Of a stretch of DNA of 64,000 bases, positions 56,507-64,000 are shown piece by piece. Numbering within the stretch: the stretch's first letter is position 1; every line of letters begins with the position of its first letter. The notes under the pieces were generated by a model, which saw nothing but the letters and a program-made list of their open reading frames with translations, was not told where the DNA came from and made no database searches. Source of the stretch: [Mycobacterium] fortunisiensis (GTDB taxonomy: Bacteria > Actinomycetota > Actinomycetes > Mycobacteriales > Mycobacteriaceae); the NCBI RefSeq assembly GCF_019050325.1, contig NZ_VOMB01000016.1, positions 62,001-126,000 of the forward strand. Reading direction: 5' to 3'. The translations under genes and the position numbers were made by a program.

Positions 56507-58641
56507 CCACTCCCGGGCACAGCCTGCCCGGCGAGACCGATTACCACGCGCTCAACGCGATGCTGAATCTGTACGACGCCGACGGCAAGATTCAGTTCGA
56601 CAAGGATGTGCTCGCCGCGCGCGAGTACTTCCTGCAGCATGTCAACCAGAACACGGTGTTCTTCCACAGTCAGGACGAGAAGCTCGACTACCTGATCGAG
56701 AAGGAGTACTACGAGCGCGAGGTGCTCGACCAGTACAGCCGCAACTTCGTCAAGGGCCTGCTCGATCGGGCCTACGCCAAGAAGTTCCGGTTCCCGACCT
56801 TCCTCGGCGCGTTCAAGTACTACACCTCCTACACGCTCAAGACCTTTGACGGGAAGCGCTACCTGGAGCGCTTCGAGGACCGGGTCGTGATGGTGGCGCT
56901 GACGCTGGCCGCGGGTGACACGGTGCTGGCCGAGCAGCTCGTCGACGAGATCATCGACGGCCGCTTCCAGCCGGCCACCCCGACCTTCCTCAACTCGGGC
57001 AAGAAACAGCGCGGTGAGCCAGTGAGCTGCTTCCTGCTGCGCATCGAGGACAACATGGAGTCCATCGGGCGCTCCATCAACTCGGCCCTGCAGCTGTCCA
57101 AGCGCGGTGGCGGAGTTGCCTTGCTGCTGACCAACATTCGTGAGCATGGCGCGCCGATCAAGAACATCGAGAACCAGTCCTCGGGTGTCATACCGATCAT
57201 GAAGCTGCTGGAGGATTCCTTCTCCTACGCCAACCAGCTGGGTGCCCGCCAGGGGGCCGGCGCGGTGTACCTGCATGCCCATCACCCCGATATCTACCGG
57301 TTCCTGGACACCAAGCGGGAGAACGCCGATGAGAAGATCCGGATCAAGACGCTGTCGCTGGGTGTGGTGATCCCCGACATCACCTTCGAGCTGGCCAAGA
57401 AGAACGAGGACATGTACCTGTTCTCGCCGTACGACGTCGAGAAGGTCTACGGGGTTCCGTTCGCCGACATCTCGGTGACCGAGAAGTACTACGAGATGGT
57501 CGACGACGCACGGATCCGCAAGACCAAGATCAAGGCGCGCGAGTTCTTCCAGACGCTGGCCGAGCTGCAGTTCGAATCGGGCTACCCATACATCATGTAC
57601 GAGGACACGGTGAACCGGGCCAACCCGATTGCTGGCAAGATCACCCACTCCAACCTGTGCTCGGAGATCCTGCAGGTTTCCACTGCCTCGGAGTTCAACG
57701 ACGATCTGTCCTATTCCAAGGTGGGCAAGGACATCTCGTGCAACCTCGGGTCGATGAACATCGCGAAGACGATGGACTCACCCGACTTCGCGCAGTCCAT
57801 CGAGGTGGCCATCCGGGCACTGACCGCGGTGAGCGATCAGACCCACATCTGGTCGGTGCCGTCGATCGAGCAGGGCAACAACAGCTCGCACGCGATCGGC
57901 CTGGGGCAGATGAACCTGCACGGCTACCTGGCCCGCGAGCGGATCCACTACGGCTCCGAAGAGGGCGTCGACTTCACCAACATCTACTTCTACACCGTGC
58001 TGTTCCACGCGCTGCGGGCCTCGAATCGCATTGCGATCGAACGGGGTACGCGGTTCGGCGGGTTCGAGGACTCGAAGTACGCGTCGGGGGAGTTCTTCGA
58101 CAAGTACACCGAGCAGGTGTGGGAGCCGGCCACCGACAAGGTGCGGCAGATCTTCGCCGACGCCGAGATCCACATCCCGACGCAGGATGACTGGCGCGCG
58201 CTGAAGGCCTCGGTGCAGGAGCACGGCATCTACAACCAGAACCTGCAGGCCGTCCCACCGACCGGGTCGATCTCCTACATCAACCACTCGACCTCGTCGA
58301 TCCACCCGGTGGCGAGCAAGATCGAGATCCGCAAGGAAGGCAAGATCGGCCGGGTCTACTACCCGGCGCCGTACCTGACCAACGACAACCTGGAGTACTA
58401 CCAGGACGCGTACGAGATCGGCTACGAGAAGATCATCGACACCTACGCCGCGGCCACTCAGCATGTGGACCAAGGGCTTTCGCTGACGTTGTTCTTCAAG
58501 GACACCGCCAACACCCGCGACGTCAACCGAGCGCAGATCTACGCCTGGCGCAAGGGAATCAAGACGCTGTACTACATCCGGTTGCGCCAGATGGCTTTGG
58601 AAGGCACCGAGGTGGAGGGTTGCGTCAGCTGCATGTTGTGA
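56473..58641 (+). CDS. nrdE: Ribonucleotide reductase class Ib alpha subunit NrdE
   Basis: A 722-residue large subunit that reduces ribonucleoside diphosphates. [16 protein letters not shown] carries one active-site Cys, SNLCSEI the radical Cys, and [11 protein letters not shown] the conserved region between. Other family stretches are [14 protein letters not shown] and [21 protein letters not shown]. The C-terminal redox Cys pair is CVSCML. As a class Ib enzyme it lacks the N-terminal ATP cone of class Ia. GTG 56473 overlaps nrdI. The radical subunit gene nrdF is not in the window, as is also the case for M. tuberculosis, where nrdF2 lies a few genes away. Confidence 0.96.
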   Translation: MPPTVTAAEPVTTPGHSLPGETDYHALNAMLNLYDADGKIQFDKDVLAAREYFLQHVNQNTVFFHSQDEKLDYLIEKEYYEREVLDQYSRNFVKGLLDRAYAKKFRFPTFLGAFKYYTSYTLKTFDGKRYLERFEDRVVMVALTLAAGDTVLAEQLVDEIIDGRFQPATPTFLNSGKKQRGEPVSCFLLRIEDNMESIGRSINSALQLSKRGGGVALLLTNIREHGAPIKNIENQSSGVIPIMKLLEDSFSYANQLGARQGAGAVYLHAHHPDIYRFLDTKRENADEKIRIKTLSLGVVIPDITFELAKKNEDMYLFSPYDVEKVYGVPFADISVTEKYYEMVDDARIRKTKIKAREFFQTLAELQFESGYPYIMYEDTVNRANPIAGKITHSNLCSEILQVSTASEFNDDLSYSKVGKDISCNLGSMNIAKTMDSPDFAQSIEVAIRALTAVSDQTHIWSVPSIEQGNNSSHAIGLGQMNLHGYLARERIHYGSEEGVDFTNIYFYTVLFHALRASNRIAIERGTRFGGFEDSKYASGEFFDKYTEQVWEPATDKVRQIFADAEIHIPTQDDWRALKASVQEHGIYNQNLQAVPPTGSISYINHSTSSIHPVASKIEIRKEGKIGRVYYPAPYLTNDNLEYYQDAYEIGYEKIIDTYAAATQHVDQGLSLTLFFKDTANTRDVNRAQIYAWRKGIKTLYYIRLRQMALEGTEVEGCVSCML

Positions 58642-58656
58642 CGCCCTGACTCCGAT

Positions 58657-58710
58657 TGGCCAGTTATGGCACGCGAATCACGAAAACGCGTGTCACAAGT
58701 GGCCATTCGG
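58657..58710. repeat. Hairpin repeat, family D, copy 1
   Basis: A 54-base element after nrdE: arms TGGCCAGTTATGGCACGCG and CGCGTGTCACAAGTGGCCA pair in 16 of 19 positions around an 11-base loop. It aligns without gaps to 61089-61142 (41 of 54 identical). Confidence 0.75.
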
Positions 58711-58774
58711 CTTGAGTGGGCCCACCGTGTTCGCGGATGCCGGCGACGTTCAGCCACTGACCCGTCACCGGTGT

Positions 58775-59656
58775 TCAACGGAAGGCGTACCGCACCACCA
58801 CGGGTGCGTGGTCGGATAGCCGCGCGCCGGGTGTGGGTCCCTTGTCGACGGTCACCGACGCGGCGGTCTTCGCGAGCCGCGGCGTGGCCAGGTGGTGATC
58901 GATCCGCCAGCCCACGTCCTTGACGAACGACTCGCCGGCCCAACTCCACCAGGACAATGGCCCGGGGCGGTCGCCGTGCACCGTCCGGACCACGTCGACG
59001 AGCGTGCGGGGCCCGATCTGTGCGTCCAGCCAGGCGCGTTCCTCGGGGAGGAAGCCCTCCATCTTCTGCGCGGGCCGCCAATTGGTCACGTCGTGCGGAA
59101 GATGGGCCAGGTTCAGGTCGCCGAGCAGCAGGAACTCGCGGCCTGCCCCGAGCGCCGCCCGGCGGTTCCGGCGCAGCTCGCGGGCGAACGCCCCCAGGAA
59201 GCGCATCTTCCGGTCGTACTTGGCGCCGCCGTCAGGTGTGTCGCGCATGTTGCCCGGCCGTTGCAGGTGTGCCGGCAGGCCGCCCTTCGGCAGGTAGAGG
59301 CACGCCACCGTGAGGGGAGTGTGCGCGAGGTCGACCTCGAGGTACCGGCCCTCGTGGGCGTAGACCCTGAGGTCCCGGGTGCGCGGTGGATGCGAGACCC
59401 AGGTCCGTACGGCCGCCGGTGCTTCGCGTGTCAGGATCGCGACGCCGTTGCGGCCCGGGACTGAGCCGCAGTCGATTGCCGCGTGATAACCGTCGAATGC
59501 GCCGACCTGCTCGGGTGCGCAGCGCAACTCTTGCAGGGCCACGACATCGAGCCTCCGCCCGGCGAGCCAGGACTCGAAGCCCCGACGGCGGGCCGCCCGG
59601 ATCCCGTTGACGTTGAAGGTGGCGATGCCCAGCGGAGGGCTTGGAGTGTCAGGCAT
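58775..59656 (-). CDS. Exonuclease III-family endonuclease/exonuclease
   Basis: A 293-residue EEP-fold nuclease of the exodeoxyribonuclease III (AP endonuclease) family. Motifs: IATFNVNGIRAARRRGF, VALQELRC (Glu metal ligand, usually LQET/LQEL), GDLNLAHLPHDVTNW (Asp/Asn) and LSDHAPVVV at the C terminus. It probably acts in base excision repair. ATG 59656 is preferred on family length; ATG 59689 adds eleven residues. It diverges from the Fic gene and lies after a family D hairpin. Confidence 0.9.
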   Translation of the reverse strand: MPDTPSPPLGIATFNVNGIRAARRRGFESWLAGRRLDVVALQELRCAPEQVGAFDGYHAAIDCGSVPGRNGVAILTREAPAAVRTWVSHPPRTRDLRVYAHEGRYLEVDLAHTPLTVACLYLPKGGLPAHLQRPGNMRDTPDGGAKYDRKMRFLGAFARELRRNRRAALGAGREFLLLGDLNLAHLPHDVTNWRPAQKMEGFLPEERAWLDAQIGPRTLVDVVRTVHGDRPGPLSWWSWAGESFVKDVGWRIDHHLATPRLAKTAASVTVDKGPTPGARLSDHAPVVVRYAFR

Positions 59657-59753
59657 CGGGTGCCGGCGGTTCCGTTCGGAATGCGTCATCGAGTCACTAT
59701 TTTCGCCCCATACGGTCACCAAAAGCGGCCAACACGGCGACGTCGTTGAGGCA

Positions 59754-59789
59754 TCTATTTTATATAGATGGCGTTCTGCATAAAATAGA
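59754..59789. promoter_or_regulatory. AT-rich inverted repeat upstream of Fic gene
   Basis: TCTATTTTAT and ATAAAATAGA are perfect 10-base arms with 16 bases between them; TCTAT-TTTAT-ATAGA inside adds a smaller repeat. The local AT content is the highest in the window. It lies about 65 bases before the Fic start at 59854 and could be promoter plus operator. Confidence 0.6.
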
Positions 59790-59853
59790 CGCAGGCGTTG
59801 CGCGCGACAGTGATGTAATCGTGGATCCAGATCAGTTGGGGAGGGTGCGAAGG

Positions 59854-61095
59854 ATGTCGTATCGCACGCTGAAGTCGATATTCCATCAGCGCGACGCTGC
59901 GGGCGCCGACACGGAAGAGCGCGCGCGTCGGGGGTCGCCATCGGCCATGACCTGGGATTTTCGTCTCGGTGGGCGTCAGATGTTCTGTATGACGACACCT
60001 AAAATATCCGTGCTGACAGAGCGGGTAATGATGCTCGACGCGCGGGCGCAGAATGTCTGGGCATCGCTGCCGCTGATTGCTCAATCTCACTACCTCCACT
60101 CGATGATCGTCGAAGAGATTCAGGCGACCAACGACATCGAGAACGTCAGGTCTACGCGGCGCGAGATCGCCGATGCCTTGAGATCATTGCAGGACGGCTC
60201 GACACAGAAGCGTCGGTTTCGTGAGTTGGTCCGTCTGTATGAGGCACTTGGCGACCGCACGGTGTCGCCGCCGGAGATTCTCGACGACATCCGGGCTCTG
60301 TATGACGCGGTGACCGCTGGCGAGGTGGCGCCGGGCGAAGAGCCGGACGGCATCCGGTTTCGCGCCGACACGGTGTCGATCACCTCGGGTCAGAAGGTTG
60401 TTCATGTCGGGATGACGCCGGAAAGTGCAATCGATGACGCGCTGACGGTGATGCTCGCTCAACGCCGCGATGAGGAGGTACCGCGGCTGATCCGGGCTGC
60501 TGTTTCGCATCTGATCTTCGAAGTCGTCCACCCGTTCTACGACGGCAACGGCCGGACGGGGCGCTATTTGATGGCCCTCGATATCGGCGAACTGCTGTCA
60601 CCGATCTCGTGGTTCTCGTTGTCGGCGACGATCTTCGACAACAAAGACAACTACTACCGCGCGTTTACGGAGGTCGAACACCCGCTGAACCGAGGGGATG
60701 CGACGCCGTTCGTCGAGGTGATGCTCGGGATCTTCAGCGAGGCGCAGCACCGCCTTGCGACTGATCTCGATGAGCGTCGGGAAGCACTCTCTGTGCTACA
60801 CCAGTGCATCCGCGACATTGGGCGCGTCGTCGACGCTCCGGCTGACATTGACGACGACGGTCGCGCAATCCTTTACCCACTTGGGCAGGCCGCCCTTTTC
60901 GGTCCTCGCGGTGTGCTGACGCTCGATGAGCTCACCGATTCGGGGACACGGTCCAAACAGTTCGTCCGATCCAGGGTGCAGAGTTTTGTCGATGCCGGGC
61001 TTGTCGATGTGATATCCCGAAAGCCGCTCCGCTTTCAGCTCAGTTCCGCGGGGCGCGCTCTCTGCGGCGTCGCGGTCACCCCGTCGACTGGCTAG
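59854..61095 (+). CDS. Class II Fic-domain protein (AMP transferase) with winged-helix end
   Basis: A 413-residue Fic protein. The inhibitory motif (S/T)xxxE(G/N) is present before the core as T92-N-D-I-E96-N97, making it a self-inhibited class II Fic. The catalytic loop is HPFYDGNGRTGR (H226 to R237), matching HxFx(D/E)GNGRxxR. The C-terminal part (about 345-413) resembles a winged-helix domain: LTLDELTDSGTRSKQFVRSRV. It should transfer AMP to target Ser/Thr/Tyr, or remove it. ATG 59854 with GAAGG fits; the open frame extends to 59641 but crosses the AT-rich operator. No toxin/antitoxin partner gene is adjacent. Confidence 0.88.
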   Translation: MSYRTLKSIFHQRDAAGADTEERARRGSPSAMTWDFRLGGRQMFCMTTPKISVLTERVMMLDARAQNVWASLPLIAQSHYLHSMIVEEIQATNDIENVRSTRREIADALRSLQDGSTQKRRFRELVRLYEALGDRTVSPPEILDDIRALYDAVTAGEVAPGEEPDGIRFRADTVSITSGQKVVHVGMTPESAIDDALTVMLAQRRDEEVPRLIRAAVSHLIFEVVHPFYDGNGRTGRYLMALDIGELLSPISWFSLSATIFDNKDNYYRAFTEVEHPLNRGDATPFVEVMLGIFSEAQHRLATDLDERREALSVLHQCIRDIGRVVDAPADIDDDGRAILYPLGQAALFGPRGVLTLDELTDSGTRSKQFVRSRVQSFVDAGLVDVISRKPLRFQLSSAGRALCGVAVTPSTG

Positions 61096-61142
61096 TTACT
61101 GCACGCAAATCGCGAAATTTCCTGCAATAAGTAGCCATTCGG
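61089..61142. repeat. Hairpin repeat, family D, copy 2, overlapping the Fic stop
   Basis: TGGCTAGTTACTGCA pairs with TGCAATAAGTAGCCA in 13 of 15 positions. The C-to-T change at position 5 and the matching G-to-A change in the other arm preserve the base pair seen in copy 1. The Fic stop codon TAG lies within the left arm. Confidence 0.75.
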
Positions 61143-61145
61143 CGT

Positions 61146-61517
61146 TTAGTCGCGCCGCGCCGCCTTGAGGCGCCGTTGCTCCTCCAGTACCTCCTGGTAG
61201 CTCTCACGTTCTGCGACGAGCCATTCCGGCTTCTCCGCGAGCAGGGCATCGATCTGCTCGGTGGTGAGCGCATTCCCGACGCCGCCGCGGGCCAACCCGG
61301 CGATCGAGATGCCCAGCTTGGCGGCCACCAGGTTCTTCGGGTGCGGGCCGTTCTTGCGCAGGTCTTTCAGCCACGGCGGCGGGTCGGCCTGCAGGGCGGC
61401 GAGCTCGTCGCGGGTGATCGGGTTCTCCTGGAACTCCGCAGGCGTCGCGGGCAGGTACACGTCCAGCTTCTTGGCCGCCGTGGCGGGTTTCATGGACTGC
61501 GCATTCGGCCTGCTCAT
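61146..61517 (-). CDS. DUF5997-family protein
   Basis: A 123-residue protein that looks like the DUF5997 family of actinomycetes: an N-terminal KLDVYLPATPAEFQENPITRDEL, the central LRKNGPHPKNLVAAKLGISIAGLARGG and a charged helical end. No catalytic motif is seen. TAGGCT lies 6 bases before ATG 61517, suggesting a leaderless mRNA. It diverges from the LysR-substrate-domain gene, and similar pairs occur in other actinomycetes (general recollection). Function unknown. Confidence 0.8.
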   Translation of the reverse strand: MSRPNAQSMKPATAAKKLDVYLPATPAEFQENPITRDELAALQADPPPWLKDLRKNGPHPKNLVAAKLGISIAGLARGGVGNALTTEQIDALLAEKPEWLVAERESYQEVLEEQRRLKAARRD

Positions 61518-61545
61518 GGATTCAGCCTATCGGTAACCTGAGGCG

Positions 61546-62259
61546 GTGACCTCGCAGTCCCTGACCCTCGGGTACGTCCCTGGCGGGACACCCGCGAAGT
61601 GGGCGCGGATCTGGGCGGAACGCCACCCCGGGGTCCCGCTGGAGTTGGTCGGTGTCGCCACGGCCGACGCGGCCGCCGCCGTGCGCGACGGCGACGTCGA
61701 CGTGGCCTTACTGCGGCTACCGGCCGACACGTCCGGGCTGGCCGTGATTCCGCTCTACGAGGAGACGACGGTGGTCGTGGTGCCCACCGATCACGTTCTC
61801 AGCGCCGCCGACGAGCTCACCACGGCAGACCTCGACGGCGAGCCGACGTTGCTCCCGCTCGACGATGTCGTCGCCTGGGTGGACGCCCCGGGTAATCCGG
61901 TCGATCACCGACCCGAAACCACCAAGGATGCAATAGAACTCGTCGCCGCCGGGATGGGTGCGCTCATCGTCCCCCAGTCACTGGCGCGGTTGTATCACCG
62001 TAAGGACCTGACCTACCGTCCGATCGTCGATGCGCCGACTTGTCCTGTGGTGCTTGCTTTCCCAGAGGGGCCGCAGCCGGAACTGGTCGAGGAGTTCATC
62101 GGAATCGTGCGCGGCCGCAAGCCCGGCTCGTCGCGGGGACAGGCCCAGCCGGCACCGAAACGCACGGCACGGGAGAAGACGCTCGCCAAGCAGGCCGCTC
62201 GCGCGGCCGCGGGCAAGGTTGCCCGTAAGCCGGGCCGGGCCCAGCGCGGCCGACGCTGA
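61546..62259 (+). CDS. LysR-type substrate-binding domain protein lacking the HTH
   Basis: A 237-residue protein made of a periplasmic-binding-protein-like effector domain as in LysR regulators (LTLGYVPGGTPAKWARIW, DVALLRLPADTSGLAVIPLYEETTVVVVPTDHVLS, ELVAAGMGALIVPQSLARL). The N-terminal winged helix is absent. A strongly basic tail after about residue 195 (KQAARAAAGKVARKPGRAQ) could touch nucleic acid. GTG 61546 has TAACCT 6 bases upstream, which fits leaderless expression. It may sense a small molecule together with the DUF5997 partner. Confidence 0.82.
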   Translation: MTSQSLTLGYVPGGTPAKWARIWAERHPGVPLELVGVATADAAAAVRDGDVDVALLRLPADTSGLAVIPLYEETTVVVVPTDHVLSAADELTTADLDGEPTLLPLDDVVAWVDAPGNPVDHRPETTKDAIELVAAGMGALIVPQSLARLYHRKDLTYRPIVDAPTCPVVLAFPEGPQPELVEEFIGIVRGRKPGSSRGQAQPAPKRTAREKTLAKQAARAAAGKVARKPGRAQRGRR

Positions 62260-62585
62260 CGCAGCCGGTGTTTGGTGACGCCGGCGGGACTGGAACCTGC
62301 AACGTCCGCCGTGAGAGGGCGGTGAGCTGACCAATTCCTCCACAGGACTCCGCAGATGCGGCCGCTTATGGGCAAATAGTCCGGTGTTGCGGGCGGATGA
62401 TGTGGGGTCTGCCTCCTTCTGTTTGTCGTGGACCTCTGGACGGTTGATACTTACGCGCATAAGCTCGGGGTGGTTTGCGGCATGCACCAATGCGCAGATC
62501 GACAGCTTGGGGAGTGGGGCTCCAGCGGTACCCGGCAGAGAATGCGCTCTCCACTCAGGCCGGTCCAACGAAAGGATGTAGGACA
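62260..62585. other. Intergenic region holding a tRNA-like sequence and the aldehyde dehydrogenase promoter
   Basis: Of these 326 bases the first 90 contain the tRNA-Glu-like sequence on the minus strand. The rest (62350-62585) shows no coding frame I would support; it ends with AAAGGATGTAGGAC before the GTG at 62586. No operator palindrome of the ACTGTAA type is present here. Confidence 0.6.
62273..62349 (-). tRNA. tRNA-Glu(CTC)-like sequence, acceptor stem unpaired (possible pseudogene)
   Basis: Minus strand. The anticodon arm CCGCC-CTCTCAC-GGCGG gives anticodon CTC; the D-arm has GAG/CTC with GGTCAG, the T-arm GCAGG-TTCCAGT-CCCGC (one mismatch), and CCA is encoded after CGGCGTCA. The 5' strand of the acceptor (about AGTCCTG) does not pair with CGGCGTC. 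It therefore lacks a normal acceptor stem and is probably degenerate or an unusual tRNA. Confidence 0.6.
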
Positions 62586-64000
62586 GTGAGTAGCACCATC
62601 GACGTCGATGCTGCAGTCGAGGACCGTATCGGCGGCGGAATCATCCCGGTCTTCAACCCGTCCAATGAGGAGCAGATCGCCGAGGTCCCGGATTCGGATC
62701 AGGCCGCCGTTGATGCGGCGGTGGCCCGGGCGCGGGAGACCTTCGAATCGGGGGTGTGGCGCAAGCTACCCGCCGCCCATCGTGCCGACGTGCTGTTTCG
62801 GGCTGCCGAGATCATCAAGGCGCGTACCGAAGAGCTCGCCGAGATCGAGGCGCGCGACAACGGCATGAATGCGATGGCTGCCCAGCAGATCATCAAGGTC
62901 GCCAACGAGATGTTGATCTACTACGCCGGCTGGGTCGGCAAGATTCACGGTGAATCGGCCAATCTGATCTCCGACGGTCTGCTGGGACATTTCGAGGAGT
63001 ACCACACCTTCACCCAGCTGGAACCGGTTGGGGTCGTCGGCCTGATCATCCCGTGGAACGGGCCGTTTTTCGTCGCGATGCTCAAGGTCGCCCCGGCGTT
63101 GGCAGCCGGTTGCAGTGCGGTGCTCAAGCCCGCCGAGGAAACCCCGCTGTCCGCGCTCAAGCTGGAGGAGATCTTCCGCGAGGCGGGGCTGCCCGATGGT
63201 GTCCTCAACGTCATCACCGGTTATGGCGAGACCACCGGTGCGGCGCTGACGGCGCACCCGGATGTCGACAAGATCGCCTTCACCGGATCGACAGAGGTTG
63301 GCCGCTTGATCGTCAAGGCTGCCGCGGGCAACTTGAAACGCCTGACCTTGGAGCTCGGCGGTAAGTCACCGCTGATCATGTTCGACGATGCCAATCTGGA
63401 CAAGGCGATCATGGGTGCGGGTATGGGGCTGCTCGCGGGGTCGGGGCAGAACTGCTCGTGTACCTCGCGGATCTATGTGCAGCGCAAGATCTATGACCAG
63501 GTGGTCGAGGGTCTGGCAGGTTTCGCCAAGATGCTGCCGATGGGCGGTTACGAGGACCCGACCTCGGTGCTGGGGCCGCTGATCAGCCAGAAGCAGCGCA
63601 CCCGGGTGGAGGGCATCGTCAACGACGGGGTGGCCGGTGGTGCCGAGGTGATCACCGGTGGCAAGCCGATGGACCGCAAGGGGTACTTCTACGAGGCCAC
63701 GATCATCACCAACACCACCCCGGACATGCGGCTGATCAAGGAAGAGATTTTCGGACCGGTGGGGTCGGTGATCCCCTTCGACGAAGAGGAAGAGGCGATC
63801 GCGGCGGCCAACGACACCGAGTACGGCCTGGCCGGAGCGATCTGGACCGAGAATCTGAGCCGGGCGCATCGAGTGGCCAATGCCCTTCGCGGCGGCCAGA
63901 TTTGGGTGAACTCCGCGTTGGCGGCCGACCCGTCGATGCCGATCTGCGGTCACAAGCAGTCCGGTTGGGGCGGCGAGCGTGGCAAGAAGGGGCTGGAGGC
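62586..64000 (+). CDS. Aldehyde dehydrogenase (runs off the window)
   Basis: At least 471 residues with no stop before the window end. Motifs: FNPSNEEQIAEVP, LEPVGVVGLIIPWNGPFF (substrate entry), IAFTGSTEVGRLI (Rossmann), LELGGKSPLIMFDD with general-base Glu, and GSGQNCSCTSRIYV with catalytic Cys. The end FGPVGSVIPFDEEEEA and KQSGWGGERG is complete enough to show that only some 20 or so residues are missing. GTG 62586 with AAAGGATG upstream. NAD-dependent oxidation of an aldehyde; substrate unknown. Confidence 0.9.
   Translation, partial: MSSTIDVDAAVEDRIGGGIIPVFNPSNEEQIAEVPDSDQAAVDAAVARARETFESGVWRKLPAAHRADVLFRAAEIIKARTEELAEIEARDNGMNAMAAQQIIKVANEMLIYYAGWVGKIHGESANLISDGLLGHFEEYHTFTQLEPVGVVGLIIPWNGPFFVAMLKVAPALAAGCSAVLKPAEETPLSALKLEEIFREAGLPDGVLNVITGYGETTGAALTAHPDVDKIAFTGSTEVGRLIVKAAAGNLKRLTLELGGKSPLIMFDDANLDKAIMGAGMGLLAGSGQNCSCTSRIYVQRKIYDQVVEGLAGFAKMLPMGGYEDPTSVLGPLISQKQRTRVEGIVNDGVAGGAEVITGGKPMDRKGYFYEATIITNTTPDMRLIKEEIFGPVGSVIPFDEEEEAIAAANDTEYGLAGAIWTENLSRAHRVANALRGGQIWVNSALAADPSMPICGHKQSGWGGERGKKGLE

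Noticed and set aside
59641-59853. Longer Fic protein starting at 59641
   Set aside because: It would overlap the exonuclease gene start and translate the AT-rich inverted repeat; ATG 59854 has a ribosome binding site.
1-64000. CRISPR arrays, insertion sequences, prophage genes, rRNA genes
   Set aside because: No regularly spaced direct repeats, transposase or integrase motifs, phage structural genes or rRNA segments were seen.

Overview
The window is a high-GC, densely coded chromosome segment from an actinomycete, almost certainly a fast-growing Mycobacterium/Mycolicibacterium. The evidence is the mixture of MmpL-type transporter, F420/LLM-type oxidoreductases, LigB, CYP136-like P450, PE-PPE-domain serine hydrolase and NrdHIE, frequent GTG and leaderless starts, and a gene order from cstA to nrdE that mirrors M. 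tuberculosis Rv3063 to Rv3051c (order recalled from general knowledge, not searched).

Region 1 (1-4.9 kb): the end of one acyl-CoA dehydrogenase gene and a complete partner gene, a convergent MMPL transporter with a divergent TetR regulator, and a small secreted Cys-containing protein.

Region 2 (5-35.7 kb): an accessory catabolic island. It encodes three ACMSD-like amidohydrolases, an Ltp-type thiolase/aldolase with its DUF35 partner, a molybdopterin oxidoreductase, two aldehyde dehydrogenases, two cytochromes P450, a KshA-like Rieske oxygenase, a flavin monooxygenase of Baeyer-Villiger type, three LLM flavin/F420 enzymes, SDRs, SnoaL-like proteins, a FadD19-like acyl-CoA ligase and an acyl-CoA carboxyltransferase. 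The main observation of this reading is that at least nine promoters here carry the same palindrome, close to ACTGTAA-N3-TTACAGT. This suggests one regulon, plausibly controlled by the TetR gene at 13015-13710, which lies behind a P450 gene that itself carries a perfect site. The enzyme set suggests degradation of a steroid-, terpenoid- or similar alicyclic compound, but the substrate cannot be read from sequence.

Region 3 (35.7-48.6 kb): cstA with a YbdD-like gene, ligB, an HSD10-like SDR, a PoxB-type pyruvate:quinone oxidoreductase, an HxlR regulator with a C-terminal extension, a methyltransferase, an aminoglycoside-phosphotransferase-like kinase, a TauE/SafE permease, a free-standing LeuA regulatory-domain protein preceded by a leader peptide and attenuator-like hairpin, and a secreted PE-PPE-domain protein.

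Region 4 (48.6-58.6 kb): CYP136-TetR-SDR, a RecF/OLD-like ATPase, DinB2, a TetR with divergent FMN reductase, and nrdH-nrdI-nrdE with a long leader and an NrdR-like box. Region 5 (58.7-64 kb): an exonuclease III-family gene and a class II Fic gene bracketed by two copies of a covarying hairpin repeat, a divergent DUF5997 / LysR-substrate-domain pair, a tRNA-Glu-like sequence with an unpaired acceptor stem, and an aldehyde dehydrogenase gene that runs off the window. Four families of short intergenic hairpin repeats are scattered through the window. No insertion sequence, prophage, CRISPR array or rRNA gene was seen.
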